Shown: one piece after another, positions 1 to 8,108 of the stretch
How positions within the stretch are numbered: position 1 is the stretch's first letter
How the letters are laid out: each line of letters opens with the position of its first letter
DNA from: an uncultured Ruminiclostridium sp.
Lineage (GTDB): Bacteria > Bacillota > Clostridia > Oscillospirales > Ruminococcaceae
Direction: 5' to 3'
Length of the DNA stretch: 33,262 nucleotides
NCBI GenBank assembly: GCA_947627695.1
Contig: CANQXF010000023.1
Coordinates: forward strand, 1-33,262
Made by a program: the position numbers and the translations under genes
Notes under the pieces: model-generated
Seen by the model: the letters and a program-made list of their open reading frames with translations, nothing else
What the model was told of the DNA's origin: nothing
Database searches by the model: none

Positions 1-34
1 GATGAAATTCAAGACAATCAAAAAATTCCAAAAA

Positions 35-52
35 AAGGAGGAAAAGCCGATG
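35..52 (+). promoter_or_regulatory. Ribosome binding site and start of the integrase-like gene
   Basis: AAGGAGG at 35-41 lies 8 nt before ATG at 50-52. The reading frame is open back to an ATG at position 2, but that ATG has no visible SD within the window, so the start at 50 is preferred. Confidence 0.75.
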
Positions 53-973
53 ATAAATCCGAGGAATATGACCTTTGCTACCGCCGCAGAAAAGTGGCTG
101 GACTCTGTCAAGCTGCGGGTGAAACCCACCTCCTGCGCTCAGTATACGGTGAAGCTTGAGAAAAACATTCTACCCTATTTCGGAAAAACCAAGCTGAAAG
201 ACGTTACTGCGGACAAGCTGAGGGAATTTAAAACGTACCTGACGGGCGAGGGACTGACTTCACAGTACATATACGATATTCTGATACAGATAAAGATGAT
301 AACCAAGTATATTTCCAGAGCCTACGGCTGCCCAGATCCGGCGATAGACGCAGTTTTCGTCCGCCCCGAACAGGAAGCTCCCACCAAAAAGATATATGAT
401 GAAATATATTGCAGGCGGCTTTGCGAGGTGCTGACAGAGGAGCCGAACCTTACCAAGGCGGGCATACTCCTCACCCTTTTTGCGGGTCTGAAGATCGGGG
501 AATTATGCGCATTGAGGTGGCGAGAGATTGATATGGAAAACGGGATTTTAACCATATCAAAAACGCTCCAGCGCATATCCGCAGGGGAAAACACAGGACT
601 TATCCTGACGGATTTAAGATCCGATTCCGGCGTGCGAAAAGTGCCTTTGGCGCCGTTTTTGCAGGAGATACTGAAGCAATTTCAGACCGACGACGATAGA
701 TTTTTCCTTTCAGGGACGCTCACCCCGGTGGAGCCGAGAACGATGCAGTACCGCCTGCGTTCGCTTTTGAAAAGCGAGGATCTGCCGAGCATCAGCTTCA
801 GCGAACTGCGCAGGCTGTTCATCGACCGCTGCGTCAACAGCGGTGTAGATATTGTTACGATCACTGATATTTTGGGGAATTCATCAGTTCAAAGTACCTA
901 TTCAAGCTGCTTAAAGCCAACAATGGACAGTAAAATTCATGCTATAAATCTTATAGCGGAGGAAGTAAGCTAA
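50..973 (+). CDS. Tyrosine-recombinase-like protein with degenerate active site
   Basis: 307 residues from the ATG at 50. The N-terminal part (about 8-70) resembles the SAM-like core-binding domain of phage-type integrases, and residues about 115-300 match the catalytic domain (AGLKIGELCALRW, then ISFSELRRLF, then ITDILGNSS). Against the family pattern most catalytic residues are changed. The first Arg is Lys148. The HxxR/H box reads S251-E-L-R254-R255, so both His are lost and only the second Arg is kept. The LGH His is Asn277. The residue at the nucleophilic Tyr position is Cys287; the nearest Tyr is three residues too early. Strand-exchange activity is therefore doubtful, and a DNA-binding or regulatory role is an inference. 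The stop overlaps the glf start (TAATG), so it is co-transcribed with the polysaccharide genes. No att sites or element genes are visible around it. Confidence 0.8.
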   Translation: MINPRNMTFATAAEKWLDSVKLRVKPTSCAQYTVKLEKNILPYFGKTKLKDVTADKLREFKTYLTGEGLTSQYIYDILIQIKMITKYISRAYGCPDPAIDAVFVRPEQEAPTKKIYDEIYCRRLCEVLTEEPNLTKAGILLTLFAGLKIGELCALRWREIDMENGILTISKTLQRISAGENTGLILTDLRSDSGVRKVPLAPFLQEILKQFQTDDDRFFLSGTLTPVEPRTMQYRLRSLLKSEDLPSISFSELRRLFIDRCVNSGVDIVTITDILGNSSVQSTYSSCLKPTMDSKIHAINLIAEEVS

Positions 974-2070
974 TGTTTGATTATTTAATAGTCGGCGCAG
1001 GACTGTTCGGCGCAGTATTCGCATACGAGGTGGGAAAGAAAGGGAAAACTTGCCTTGTGATTGACAAACGCCCCAACATAGCAGGAAACATATACACAGA
1101 ACAAGTCGAGGGCATAAACGTCCACAAATACGGCGCTCATATCTTCCATACCTCGAATAAAGAAGTTTGGGAGTATGTTAATCAGTTCGCAGAGTTTAAC
1201 AATTACATCAACTCTCCTGTAGCTTCATACAAGGACGAGCTGTACAATCTGCCCTTTAATATGAACACATTCAGCAAAATGTGGAACATTAAAACCCCTG
1301 CCGAGGCTAAGGCAAAGATAGCCGAGCAGATAGCAGAGCTTGACATAGACGAACCTCAGAACCTTGAGGAGCAAGCGCTAAAATTAGTCGGCACCGACGT
1401 TTACGAAAAGCTTGTCAAAGGCTACACCGAAAAGCAGTGGGGCCGCCCCTGCAATGAATTGCCAGCATTTATCATAAAGCGTCTGCCCCTCCGCTTTCGC
1501 TTCGACAACAACTACTTCAGCGACAGATATCAGGGTATCCCCATCGGCGGCTACACACAGATAATTGAGAAAATGCTGGAAAAAGCGGAAGTGAAGCTGA
1601 ATACAGACTACTTTGAATTCATAAAAGAAAATCCCGATATTGCCAAGAAAACCGTCTACACAGGCGCAATTGATGAGTTCTTCGGCTTTAAGCTGGGAGC
1701 GCTTGAATATCGTTCCGTCCGCTTTGAAACAGAGATTTTGGACACCGACAACTACCAGGGCAATGCAGTGGTAAATTACACCGCCGCAGACGTACCTTAC
1801 ACAAGAATAATTGAGCATAAACACTTCGAGTTCGGCGAGCAGCCCAAAACCGTAATCAGCCGCGAGTATTCGGCAGAGTGGAAGCCCGGCGTTGAACCTT
1901 ACTATCCCGTAAACAACGTAAAAAACAACACCCTCTACGAGCAGTACAGGAAGTTAGCAGACGAGCGTACAGACGTTATCTTTGGCGGCAGACTTGGGCT
2001 TTACAAGTATCTTGATATGGACAAGGTGATCGCGCTGGCACTGGAAGCTTCAAATAAAGAATTACAATGA
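973..2070 (+). CDS. glf: UDP-galactopyranose mutase
   Basis: 365 residues, the usual length for bacterial UGM. This FAD enzyme interconverts UDP-galactopyranose and UDP-galactofuranose in the cytosol, the donor for Galf residues in surface glycans. The N-terminal dinucleotide-binding motif is at residues 7-12 (GAGLFG). The UGM signature runs from KYGAHIFHTS to the LPFN segment, followed by KQWGRP, the Arg-rich FRFDNNYFSDRYQG loop and GGYTQIIEKML. The C-terminal YTRIIEHKHF segment carries the second substrate-phosphate-binding Arg of the family. It overlaps the upstream stop by 1 nt (TAATG) and the downstream start by 4 nt (ATGA), which indicates translational coupling. Confidence 0.96.
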   Translation: MFDYLIVGAGLFGAVFAYEVGKKGKTCLVIDKRPNIAGNIYTEQVEGINVHKYGAHIFHTSNKEVWEYVNQFAEFNNYINSPVASYKDELYNLPFNMNTFSKMWNIKTPAEAKAKIAEQIAELDIDEPQNLEEQALKLVGTDVYEKLVKGYTEKQWGRPCNELPAFIIKRLPLRFRFDNNYFSDRYQGIPIGGYTQIIEKMLEKAEVKLNTDYFEFIKENPDIAKKTVYTGAIDEFFGFKLGALEYRSVRFETEILDTDNYQGNAVVNYTAADVPYTRIIEHKHFEFGEQPKTVISREYSAEWKPGVEPYYPVNNVKNNTLYEQYRKLADERTDVIFGGRLGLYKYLDMDKVIALALEASNKELQ

Positions 2071-3092
2071 GAATACTTTTGTTGTCCCACGAAATGACCT
2101 ACACAGGCGCGCCGAACAGCCTTCTTAACGTGGCAAGAGTTTTGCGCAGTCATGGTCATTCCGTAAAAGTGTATACACAGATGAAAGGACCGTTTTCTTT
2201 CAGGTTTAATCAGCACGGTTTCAGAGTAAGAAAATTTGACATATCAAAGTGCAAAAAAATCTCAAGGAATTTTGATATAGCTGTCTGTAACACTGTTTTT
2301 TGCGGAAAAGCCGCCCTTGCATTGCAGGACTTTATTCCCACTATATTGTACCTTAGAGAAGCTGAAAATCTTCCCGATATACTTGCAAAAAATCATATAG
2401 ATGAGGGCTGCATTTGTAATGCTGAGCATATTGTCTGTGTCAGCGAATACGCAGCGAATTTCATTGAAAAAACATACGAGCCTAACGATTTACATATACT
2501 TCATAATTTTTTGATAAAGCCGCTTGGAAGAACGGCAACGATCAATTCTGTGCGAAAAAAGGTACACTTTCTCATAGCGGCGACTATCGAGCCGAGAAAA
2601 GGAATATTGGTAGCTATGGAAGCGTTTAAAATGCTTCCATCTCCACTGCGGAAAAAAGCGGTCCTTGACATATACGGAAGCGCTCCGAGCTGGGCAGCTG
2701 AATATAATAAGCCGCTAATTAAAAAAATGCGGGACGGCATTGTTTATCACGGAGAGCTTACCCACGGAAAAAGCCGAATGTATAAAAAGACAAACGTGGT
2801 GCTTGTTCCGTCCTTTGACGAATCTTGCTCTTTAACAGCGTTAGAGGGCGCAATGTACGCAAGACCCATAATAGTGACGGAAAACGTGGGCGCAAAGTAT
2901 ATCGTGGACGGAAACGGCTTTGTAGTGGAAACGGGAAATGCACAGTCTTTGGCAAGAGCAATGAGATTTTTCATAGAAAACAGCTGTGAGTTGGAAACAG
3001 CAGGAAGTATCTCATACGAGAATTTCGGAAAATACGCAGATAAAGACGATTATTACACAGGACTCAATAAAATTTTTCAGGAGATAATGTAA
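2067..3092 (+). CDS. Glycosyltransferase family 4 (GT-B fold)
   Basis: 341 residues. The N-terminal half starts LLLSHEMTYTGAPNSLLNVA, typical of the acceptor-binding domain of GT4 enzymes. The C-terminal half has the donor-binding features: an EPRKG loop, YHGEL, and the retaining EX7E motif at E252/E260 (DESCSLTALEG), followed by the ENVGAKYIVDGNGFVV segment. It is expected to transfer a sugar from a nucleotide donor to a glycan intermediate; donor and linkage cannot be read from sequence. No membrane segments are seen. It overlaps glf by 4 nt and is followed after 1 nt by the next glycosyltransferase. Confidence 0.9.
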   Translation: MRILLLSHEMTYTGAPNSLLNVARVLRSHGHSVKVYTQMKGPFSFRFNQHGFRVRKFDISKCKKISRNFDIAVCNTVFCGKAALALQDFIPTILYLREAENLPDILAKNHIDEGCICNAEHIVCVSEYAANFIEKTYEPNDLHILHNFLIKPLGRTATINSVRKKVHFLIAATIEPRKGILVAMEAFKMLPSPLRKKAVLDIYGSAPSWAAEYNKPLIKKMRDGIVYHGELTHGKSRMYKKTNVVLVPSFDESCSLTALEGAMYARPIIVTENVGAKYIVDGNGFVVETGNAQSLARAMRFFIENSCELETAGSISYENFGKYADKDDYYTGLNKIFQEIM

Positions 3093-3093
3093 G

Positions 3094-5244
3094 GTGAAAA
3101 CAGCAGTTTCGGTCATAGTGCCTGTTTACAACGTGGAGAATTACCTCGCCAAGTGCCTTGACAGCATACTGGCGCAGACGTTGAAAAACATTGAGATAAT
3201 ATGCGTGAACGACGGCTCCACAGACGGCAGTCCCGCAATACTTGCAGAGTATGCCGAAAAGGACAGCAGGATAAAGGTGATAACTCAGCCCAACGGCGGT
3301 TATGGCAAGGCGATGAACAGCGGATTTAAGGTTGCTGAGGGCGAATATATCGGCATAGTTGAGCCTGACGATTTTATACTTTCCAAAATGTTCAGAACCC
3401 TTTATAATGCGGCAAAGGCAAACGACTGCGAGATAGTGAAATCCGACTTTTTCCGCTTTACTGGCGATGGAGAGGAAAAAACGCTCTGGCGTGTGGCGAG
3501 AGAGGATAAGAATTACGACAGGATAATCGACCCATCGCAGGAAAAAGAATGTTTCCGATTTGTAATGAACACATGGTGCGGGATTTACAAGCGTGATTTT
3601 CTGCTGAACAACGGTATCGACCACAACGAGACCCCCGGCGCATCTTTTCAGGACAACGGCTTCTGGTTCAAGGGCTTTTGCTGCGCAAAGCGCCTGATGA
3701 TACTGGGCAAGGCGTTTTATATGAACCGTCGGGACAACCCGGGTTCTTCCGTGGCAAACAAGGAAAAGGTATACTGCGGCAACGAGGAGTACGCTTTGAT
3801 ATATGACTGGCTCTGCAAAAAGCCTGAGCTTAAAGAAAAGTTTATTGATGTATTTATGATGAAAAAGCTCCACACCTATGTGTTCAATCTGAAGCGCATA
3901 GCGCCGCAGTTCCGCCATGAATACATCAGAAGATTTTCCGAAGAATTTGAGGAAAGCTATCATAAGGGAGAGCTTCCAAGAGAAATATTCACCAACGGCG
4001 AATGGAACGACCTTATGCTTATGATACGGGATCCCGAGGAATATTACTATACCGTAGAACAGGAACGTATCAGGGTTTCGGTGATACTTCCCGTGTACAA
4101 TTGCGAAAAATACCTCAGGCAGTGCCTTGACAGCCTGACCTCTCAGACCTTACAGGATATTGAGATAATCTGCGTGAACGACGGCTCTACCGACAGTTCA
4201 CTTGAAATACTTAAAGAATACGCCGCAAAGGATATGCGCTTTGTAATAATCAACACTGAAAACAAGGGCGCAGGTGCGGCGAGGAACAAGGGAATAGAAG
4301 TAGCCTGCGGCAAGTATTTAGCTTTCCCTGATTCGGACGACTGGTTCGAGCCGAATATGCTGTCCGTGGCTTACAGAACAGCTGAAAGGGACAAGGCGGA
4401 CGTGACCGCTTTTCGCTCAGAGCTGTTTGACAACGAAAGCGGAAAATCAGTGCACTGTACCTATTCGCTGAGGCTGGACAAGCTGCCGAATTACCGCCCG
4501 TTTGCCGTGAGAGATATGGATTGCAGCGTTTTCAGAAATCTTATGGGCTGGGCGTGGGATAAGCTGTACAGCCGCAGCTTCGTACTGGGCAGCGGTCTGC
4601 GTTTCCAGGAGCAGCGCACTACCAATGATATGTATTTCACGTTTATGTCGCTGTACAAAGCCGCAAAGATAACCACCTGCGAGCAGTATTTGTATCATCA
4701 GCGCAGGAACGTATCGGGTTCTCTTTCAAATACAAGGGAAAAATCATGGGACTGCTTTTTCAATGCTCTGTGCGCTGTGAGAACGGAGCTGAAAAATATG
4801 GGGATATGGGAAAAATATTGCCCCGATTTTACCGACTATGCGCTTAACAGCTGTCTTTGGAATCTGAACACGCTTGGCGACAACGAAGGCATGAAGCTGT
4901 ATGAAAAGCTGAAAACAGAGTGGTTCAGCGAGCTTGGTATAACAGATGCGCCGAGAGAATGGTTCAAAAACGCTGACGAGTACAAGCAGTATGGGCAGAT
5001 AATGAACGCCAAGGACGATTATGTTGCATTTCGACTCCAGAAGCTGCGGTTTGAGAACAGCCAGCTTAAAAACCGGCTGGAAGCGCAGCAGGCGGCCTCC
5101 TCTCCCACCTCCGCTTCCACAATGTCCATCGACGCTCAGGAAGCGTCCTTCTGGCAAAGGGAGCTTGAAGCAACACGAAACTCGCTGTCTTTCCGCATAG
5201 GCAGAGCAATAACCTGGCTGCCGAGGAAGATTAGGGGATATTGA
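3094..5244 (+). CDS. Tandem two-domain GT2 glycosyltransferase
   Basis: 716 residues from a GTG start, with AGGAG at 3080-3084. It has two GT-A domains. The first (about 3-110) has VSVIVPVYN, VNDGSTDG and an EPDD metal/nucleotide motif. The second (about 327-440) has VSVILPVYN, VNDGSTDS and a DSDDW motif. Each is followed by a helical region; the second contains FQEQRTTNDMYF, which recurs almost unchanged in the next gene. A short coiled coil leads to a basic C-terminal tail, SLSFRIGRAITWLPRKIRGY, shared with the next two glycosyltransferases. Two catalytic domains suggest it adds two sugars or makes an alternating structure (inference). It is clearly GC-richer than the three genes after it although its second half is paralogous to the next protein. 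Confidence 0.9.
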   Translation: MKTAVSVIVPVYNVENYLAKCLDSILAQTLKNIEIICVNDGSTDGSPAILAEYAEKDSRIKVITQPNGGYGKAMNSGFKVAEGEYIGIVEPDDFILSKMFRTLYNAAKANDCEIVKSDFFRFTGDGEEKTLWRVAREDKNYDRIIDPSQEKECFRFVMNTWCGIYKRDFLLNNGIDHNETPGASFQDNGFWFKGFCCAKRLMILGKAFYMNRRDNPGSSVANKEKVYCGNEEYALIYDWLCKKPELKEKFIDVFMMKKLHTYVFNLKRIAPQFRHEYIRRFSEEFEESYHKGELPREIFTNGEWNDLMLMIRDPEEYYYTVEQERIRVSVILPVYNCEKYLRQCLDSLTSQTLQDIEIICVNDGSTDSSLEILKEYAAKDMRFVIINTENKGAGAARNKGIEVACGKYLAFPDSDDWFEPNMLSVAYRTAERDKADVTAFRSELFDNESGKSVHCTYSLRLDKLPNYRPFAVRDMDCSVFRNLMGWAWDKLYSRSFVLGSGLRFQEQRTTNDMYFTFMSLYKAAKITTCEQYLYHQRRNVSGSLSNTREKSWDCFFNALCAVRTELKNMGIWEKYCPDFTDYALNSCLWNLNTLGDNEGMKLYEKLKTEWFSELGITDAPREWFKNADEYKQYGQIMNAKDDYVAFRLQKLRFENSQLKNRLEAQQAASSPTSASTMSIDAQEASFWQRELEATRNSLSFRIGRAITWLPRKIRGY
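5182..5241 (+). other. C-terminal glycosyltransferase tag, copy 1
   Basis: Encodes SLSFRIGRAITWLPRKIRGY directly before the stop. The pattern S-x-S-F-[KR]-x-G-R-x-[IV]-T-W-L-P-R-K-I also ends the proteins stopping at 8082 and 10670. It is basic with hydrophobic residues spaced as in an amphipathic helix. Confidence 0.8.
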
Positions 5245-5280
5245 AATAACTAAACCGAAAATTTTTAGGAGAACTGAAAA

Positions 5281-8082
5281 ATGAGCAAAAATAAAAGAAA
5301 AAACAGTAATTCATTCATTCAACGATCAGAAATTGCTGTTGATGTTACCAAAGAAGTATGTTCGGAAGACATAAAAGTTTCTGTTATTATACCTGTTTAT
5401 AAAGTTGAAGAATATATCGAAAGATGTATTGATTCGCTTCTTAATCAGACCTTAAAGGAGATTGAATTTATTTTTGTAGATGACTGCGGCGGCGATAGGT
5501 CTATTGAGATTGTTGAAAAAAAAGCTTTAAATGATGACAGAATTCGGATCATATACAATGAAGAGAATATGGGAGAGGGCAAATCCAGAAACAGAGGTAT
5601 AGAAGCTGCCAGAGGACAGTATATCGGCTTTGTGGATTCTGATGATACCGTTGATCTTAATTTTTTTGAGGAGCTTTATTTAAAGGCAGAAAAATATGAT
5701 AGTGATGTTGTAAAAGGACAGCGTATTATAATATATCCTGACGGAACTGAACAGAAAAGTGGAATTGATGATCGTTTTCGTGATTATCCCGAATATTCTG
5801 AAAGAGTCGACTGGTGTTTGACGTTTACTTATGAACATACAACGGCCATATATCGCAGAAGTTTACTTGAGAAAAATCAAATAAAGTATGCTGATTTATT
5901 GGTGGACGAAGATACATTTTTCTTACTTCAGGTTACATCCTGCACGCAGAAAATTGCTTTGTGCTGGGGTGTTTATTATTACTATTATAAGCGCAAGAAT
6001 TCTTCTATTAGTACAACACTTTCAACTGAATATTTCGAATCAAAACTTAAGCAACTTGAAGCAAAAATAAATTACTTGAACACGCATGATATTGACCATG
6101 AAACAAGCGCTGCATATACTGTGAATTTGTTTGGTTCAGCGCTTATTCATTATCGTACATTGCTTAAACAATTTTATTATACAGACATTGAATACTGTAA
6201 TTATTTTTTACAACATATAAAAACTATACTTGATAAATATAAAAATAAATATAATTTTAATGTAAAGCTGTCAGAAAATTTAAGATTAAAAAGAATTTTT
6301 GATGAGTTGCATAAGAATCAGTCAACACCGGCAATTTCAATTGTTCTTCCAATATTTAACGAAGAAAAATATATTGCAAAATGCCTCGATTCATTATTAA
6401 ATCAAACGTTTGAACATTTTGAAATAATATGTATTGATGACGGATCAACCGATGGAACAGCAGATATATTATTCGAGTATATGACCAGAAGTTTGAAAGT
6501 TAAACTGTTTCATCAGGATAACAAGGGCGCCGGGGCATCAAGAAATTATGGGCTGTCTCTTGCTGCCGGACGGTATGTTATATTTCTTGACAGTGATGAT
6601 TATTTTGATAAGAATATGCTCTTGGAGGCGTATGTAAAGGCAACAAAAACAAATTCGGACATTACCGTATTCGGATCAAAAATTCGAGATGAAAAAACCG
6701 GAACAATATCTGATTGTACATGGGCATATAAAAAAGCAAATATACCGTCTATCGACGCTTTTACTTTTTATGAACTGTTAAATAATCCCTTTACAACTTT
6801 CACATGGAGAGCATGGGACAAGCTATATAAAAAATCGTTTGTTGTGAAAAATGGTTTGAGTTTCCAGGAACAGAGGACCGCAAATGATATTTACTTTGTT
6901 CTTACTTCGTTTATGAAAGCTTCAAAAATAACTATTGTTGATAAACCGCTTTATATACAGAGACGAAACATTCCGACGTCTCTTCAGGCTACAAGAGAAC
7001 TTTCATGGGAGTGTTTTTACAATGCTTTGATAAAAATAAGAGAATTTATGATTTCAATAGATATATATGAGCAATATAGATATTATTTTATCAATTTTGC
7101 ATTAAGGCAATGCATTTGGACTTTTACAACTTTAAAAGAAGAGGCAGCGAAAAAACTTTTATATAAATTAAAATTTGAGTGGTTTGACGAACTTGAAATA
7201 TTGGATTACGGTACCGGTTTTTATGAAAATACATCAGATTATAATTATTTCTTTGATATTCAAAATGCATCTGTATCCGAAAATGAGTGTGATGTATTAT
7301 GGAGAAGCTATAAAATCAATTCTCTAACAAGAGAAAATGATCGCTTAAAGAGCCCTAACAGAATGATAAAAGTTAGCCCTACTGAATCTCTAACTGAAGA
7401 AAAACTTATCGGTACTCTTCAATGGAACAGAAAGCTTAGAAAAGAACTTGAAGCTAAGCAAAACGATCCAAACCGAAAAATACAGATAGATGAGACTCAT
7501 TCTTTAACTGAAAAGGATTTAGTAAGTAAGCTTATATGGAACAGGCAAAAAAATGAGGAATTAAAAACAATAGTACAAAATCTCGAATCAGAGATTGCAA
7601 AGCTAAATGATCCACAAAGAAAAATTCAAATTGATGAAAATCATTTTTTAACTGAAGAAAAACTAATTCAAAAGCTTATATGGAACAGACAACAAAATGA
7701 TGAACTAAAAAATAAAATTAAAGAACTGGAAGCGAAAGTTAATGACCCTAACCGAAAAATTAAGATCAACGATAATGAAAGCATTTCAGAAAAAACAATG
7801 GTTGATGAGCTTATTCATGCAAGAAAGAGTATTGCTGAAATTAAGAAAAGAAACGACTATTTGGACGGAAAATTAAAATATAATCGTCAGAAAAATAGCG
7901 AGTATGCAAACGAAACCGATTCGTTAAATAAAAAAATTGATGAATTATCGGCGCACATAGAGCAATTAACTTCTGAAAAAAATCAACTTGAAAATGAATT
8001 GGAAAATACAAAAGCTTCGTTTTCTTTTAAGTTCGGCAGAGCAGTAACCTGGCTTCCGAGAAAAATAAGCAAAAAACGGTAA
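5281..8082 (+). CDS. Tandem GT2 glycosyltransferase with repeat/coiled-coil tail
   Basis: 933 residues, preceded by AGGAG. GT2 domain 1 (about 35-150) shows VSVIIPVYK, VDDCGGD and DSDDT. GT2 domain 2 (about 350-460) shows ISIVLPIFN, IDDGSTDG and DSDDY. The region after domain 2, including FQEQRTANDIYF and the RRN..TSL..TRE.SW.CF.NAL pattern, is a paralogue of the second half of the preceding protein. From residue 691 to about 860 there are four copies of a repeat with consensus NDPNRKI.I.....LTE..L..KLIWNR....EL, separated by charged coiled-coil linkers. A further coiled coil and the shared basic tail SFSFKFGRAVTWLPRKISKK follow. The gene is strongly AT-rich, unlike its upstream neighbour. 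The repeats probably mediate protein-protein contact (inference). Confidence 0.9.
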   Translation: MSKNKRKNSNSFIQRSEIAVDVTKEVCSEDIKVSVIIPVYKVEEYIERCIDSLLNQTLKEIEFIFVDDCGGDRSIEIVEKKALNDDRIRIIYNEENMGEGKSRNRGIEAARGQYIGFVDSDDTVDLNFFEELYLKAEKYDSDVVKGQRIIIYPDGTEQKSGIDDRFRDYPEYSERVDWCLTFTYEHTTAIYRRSLLEKNQIKYADLLVDEDTFFLLQVTSCTQKIALCWGVYYYYYKRKNSSISTTLSTEYFESKLKQLEAKINYLNTHDIDHETSAAYTVNLFGSALIHYRTLLKQFYYTDIEYCNYFLQHIKTILDKYKNKYNFNVKLSENLRLKRIFDELHKNQSTPAISIVLPIFNEEKYIAKCLDSLLNQTFEHFEIICIDDGSTDGTADILFEYMTRSLKVKLFHQDNKGAGASRNYGLSLAAGRYVIFLDSDDYFDKNMLLEAYVKATKTNSDITVFGSKIRDEKTGTISDCTWAYKKANIPSIDAFTFYELLNNPFTTFTWRAWDKLYKKSFVVKNGLSFQEQRTANDIYFVLTSFMKASKITIVDKPLYIQRRNIPTSLQATRELSWECFYNALIKIREFMISIDIYEQYRYYFINFALRQCIWTFTTLKEEAAKKLLYKLKFEWFDELEILDYGTGFYENTSDYNYFFDIQNASVSENECDVLWRSYKINSLTRENDRLKSPNRMIKVSPTESLTEEKLIGTLQWNRKLRKELEAKQNDPNRKIQIDETHSLTEKDLVSKLIWNRQKNEELKTIVQNLESEIAKLNDPQRKIQIDENHFLTEEKLIQKLIWNRQQNDELKNKIKELEAKVNDPNRKIKINDNESISEKTMVDELIHARKSIAEIKKRNDYLDGKLKYNRQKNSEYANETDSLNKKIDELSAHIEQLTSEKNQLENELENTKASFSFKFGRAVTWLPRKISKKR
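7351..7860 (+). repeat. Four 'LTE..L..KLIWNR' protein repeats
   Basis: Repeat units begin at about 7351, 7462, 7606 and 7741 (residues 691, 728, 776, 821). Copies 2 and 3 share the DNA word AAGCTTATATGGAACAG. The units vary in spacing (111, 144, 135 nt) because the coiled-coil linkers differ in length. Copy 1 and copy 4 are the most diverged. Confidence 0.85.
8017..8079 (+). other. C-terminal glycosyltransferase tag, copy 2
   Basis: Encodes SFSFKFGRAVTWLPRKISKK plus a final Arg, matching the tails at 5182-5241 and 10590-10667. Confidence 0.8.
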
Positions 8083-8108
8083 ATCAAAATATTATTTGAG
8101 GAGTAAAG

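Noticed and set aside
2-49. Upstream in-frame ATG at position 2 as the start of the integrase-like gene
   Set aside because: The strong AAGGAGG at 35-41 would lie inside the gene and is well placed for the ATG at 50; the preceding residues are a Lys-rich low-complexity stretch.
1384-1824. Minus-strand open frames over glf and most other genes (e.g. 1384-1824, 3064-3963, 20842-21711)
   Set aside because: They lie entirely within well-supported + strand genes, lack SD sequences and show no recognisable domains; they arise from codon bias.
50-2070. Integrative element carrying the polysaccharide genes
   Set aside because: Apart from the degenerate integrase there is no excisionase, relaxase, phage gene or direct-repeat att pair visible, and the integrase is coupled to glf rather than isolated at an element end.
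5888-6070. Short + strand open frame inside the GT at 5281
   Set aside because: Out of frame within a conserved GT2 protein, no SD, no domain.
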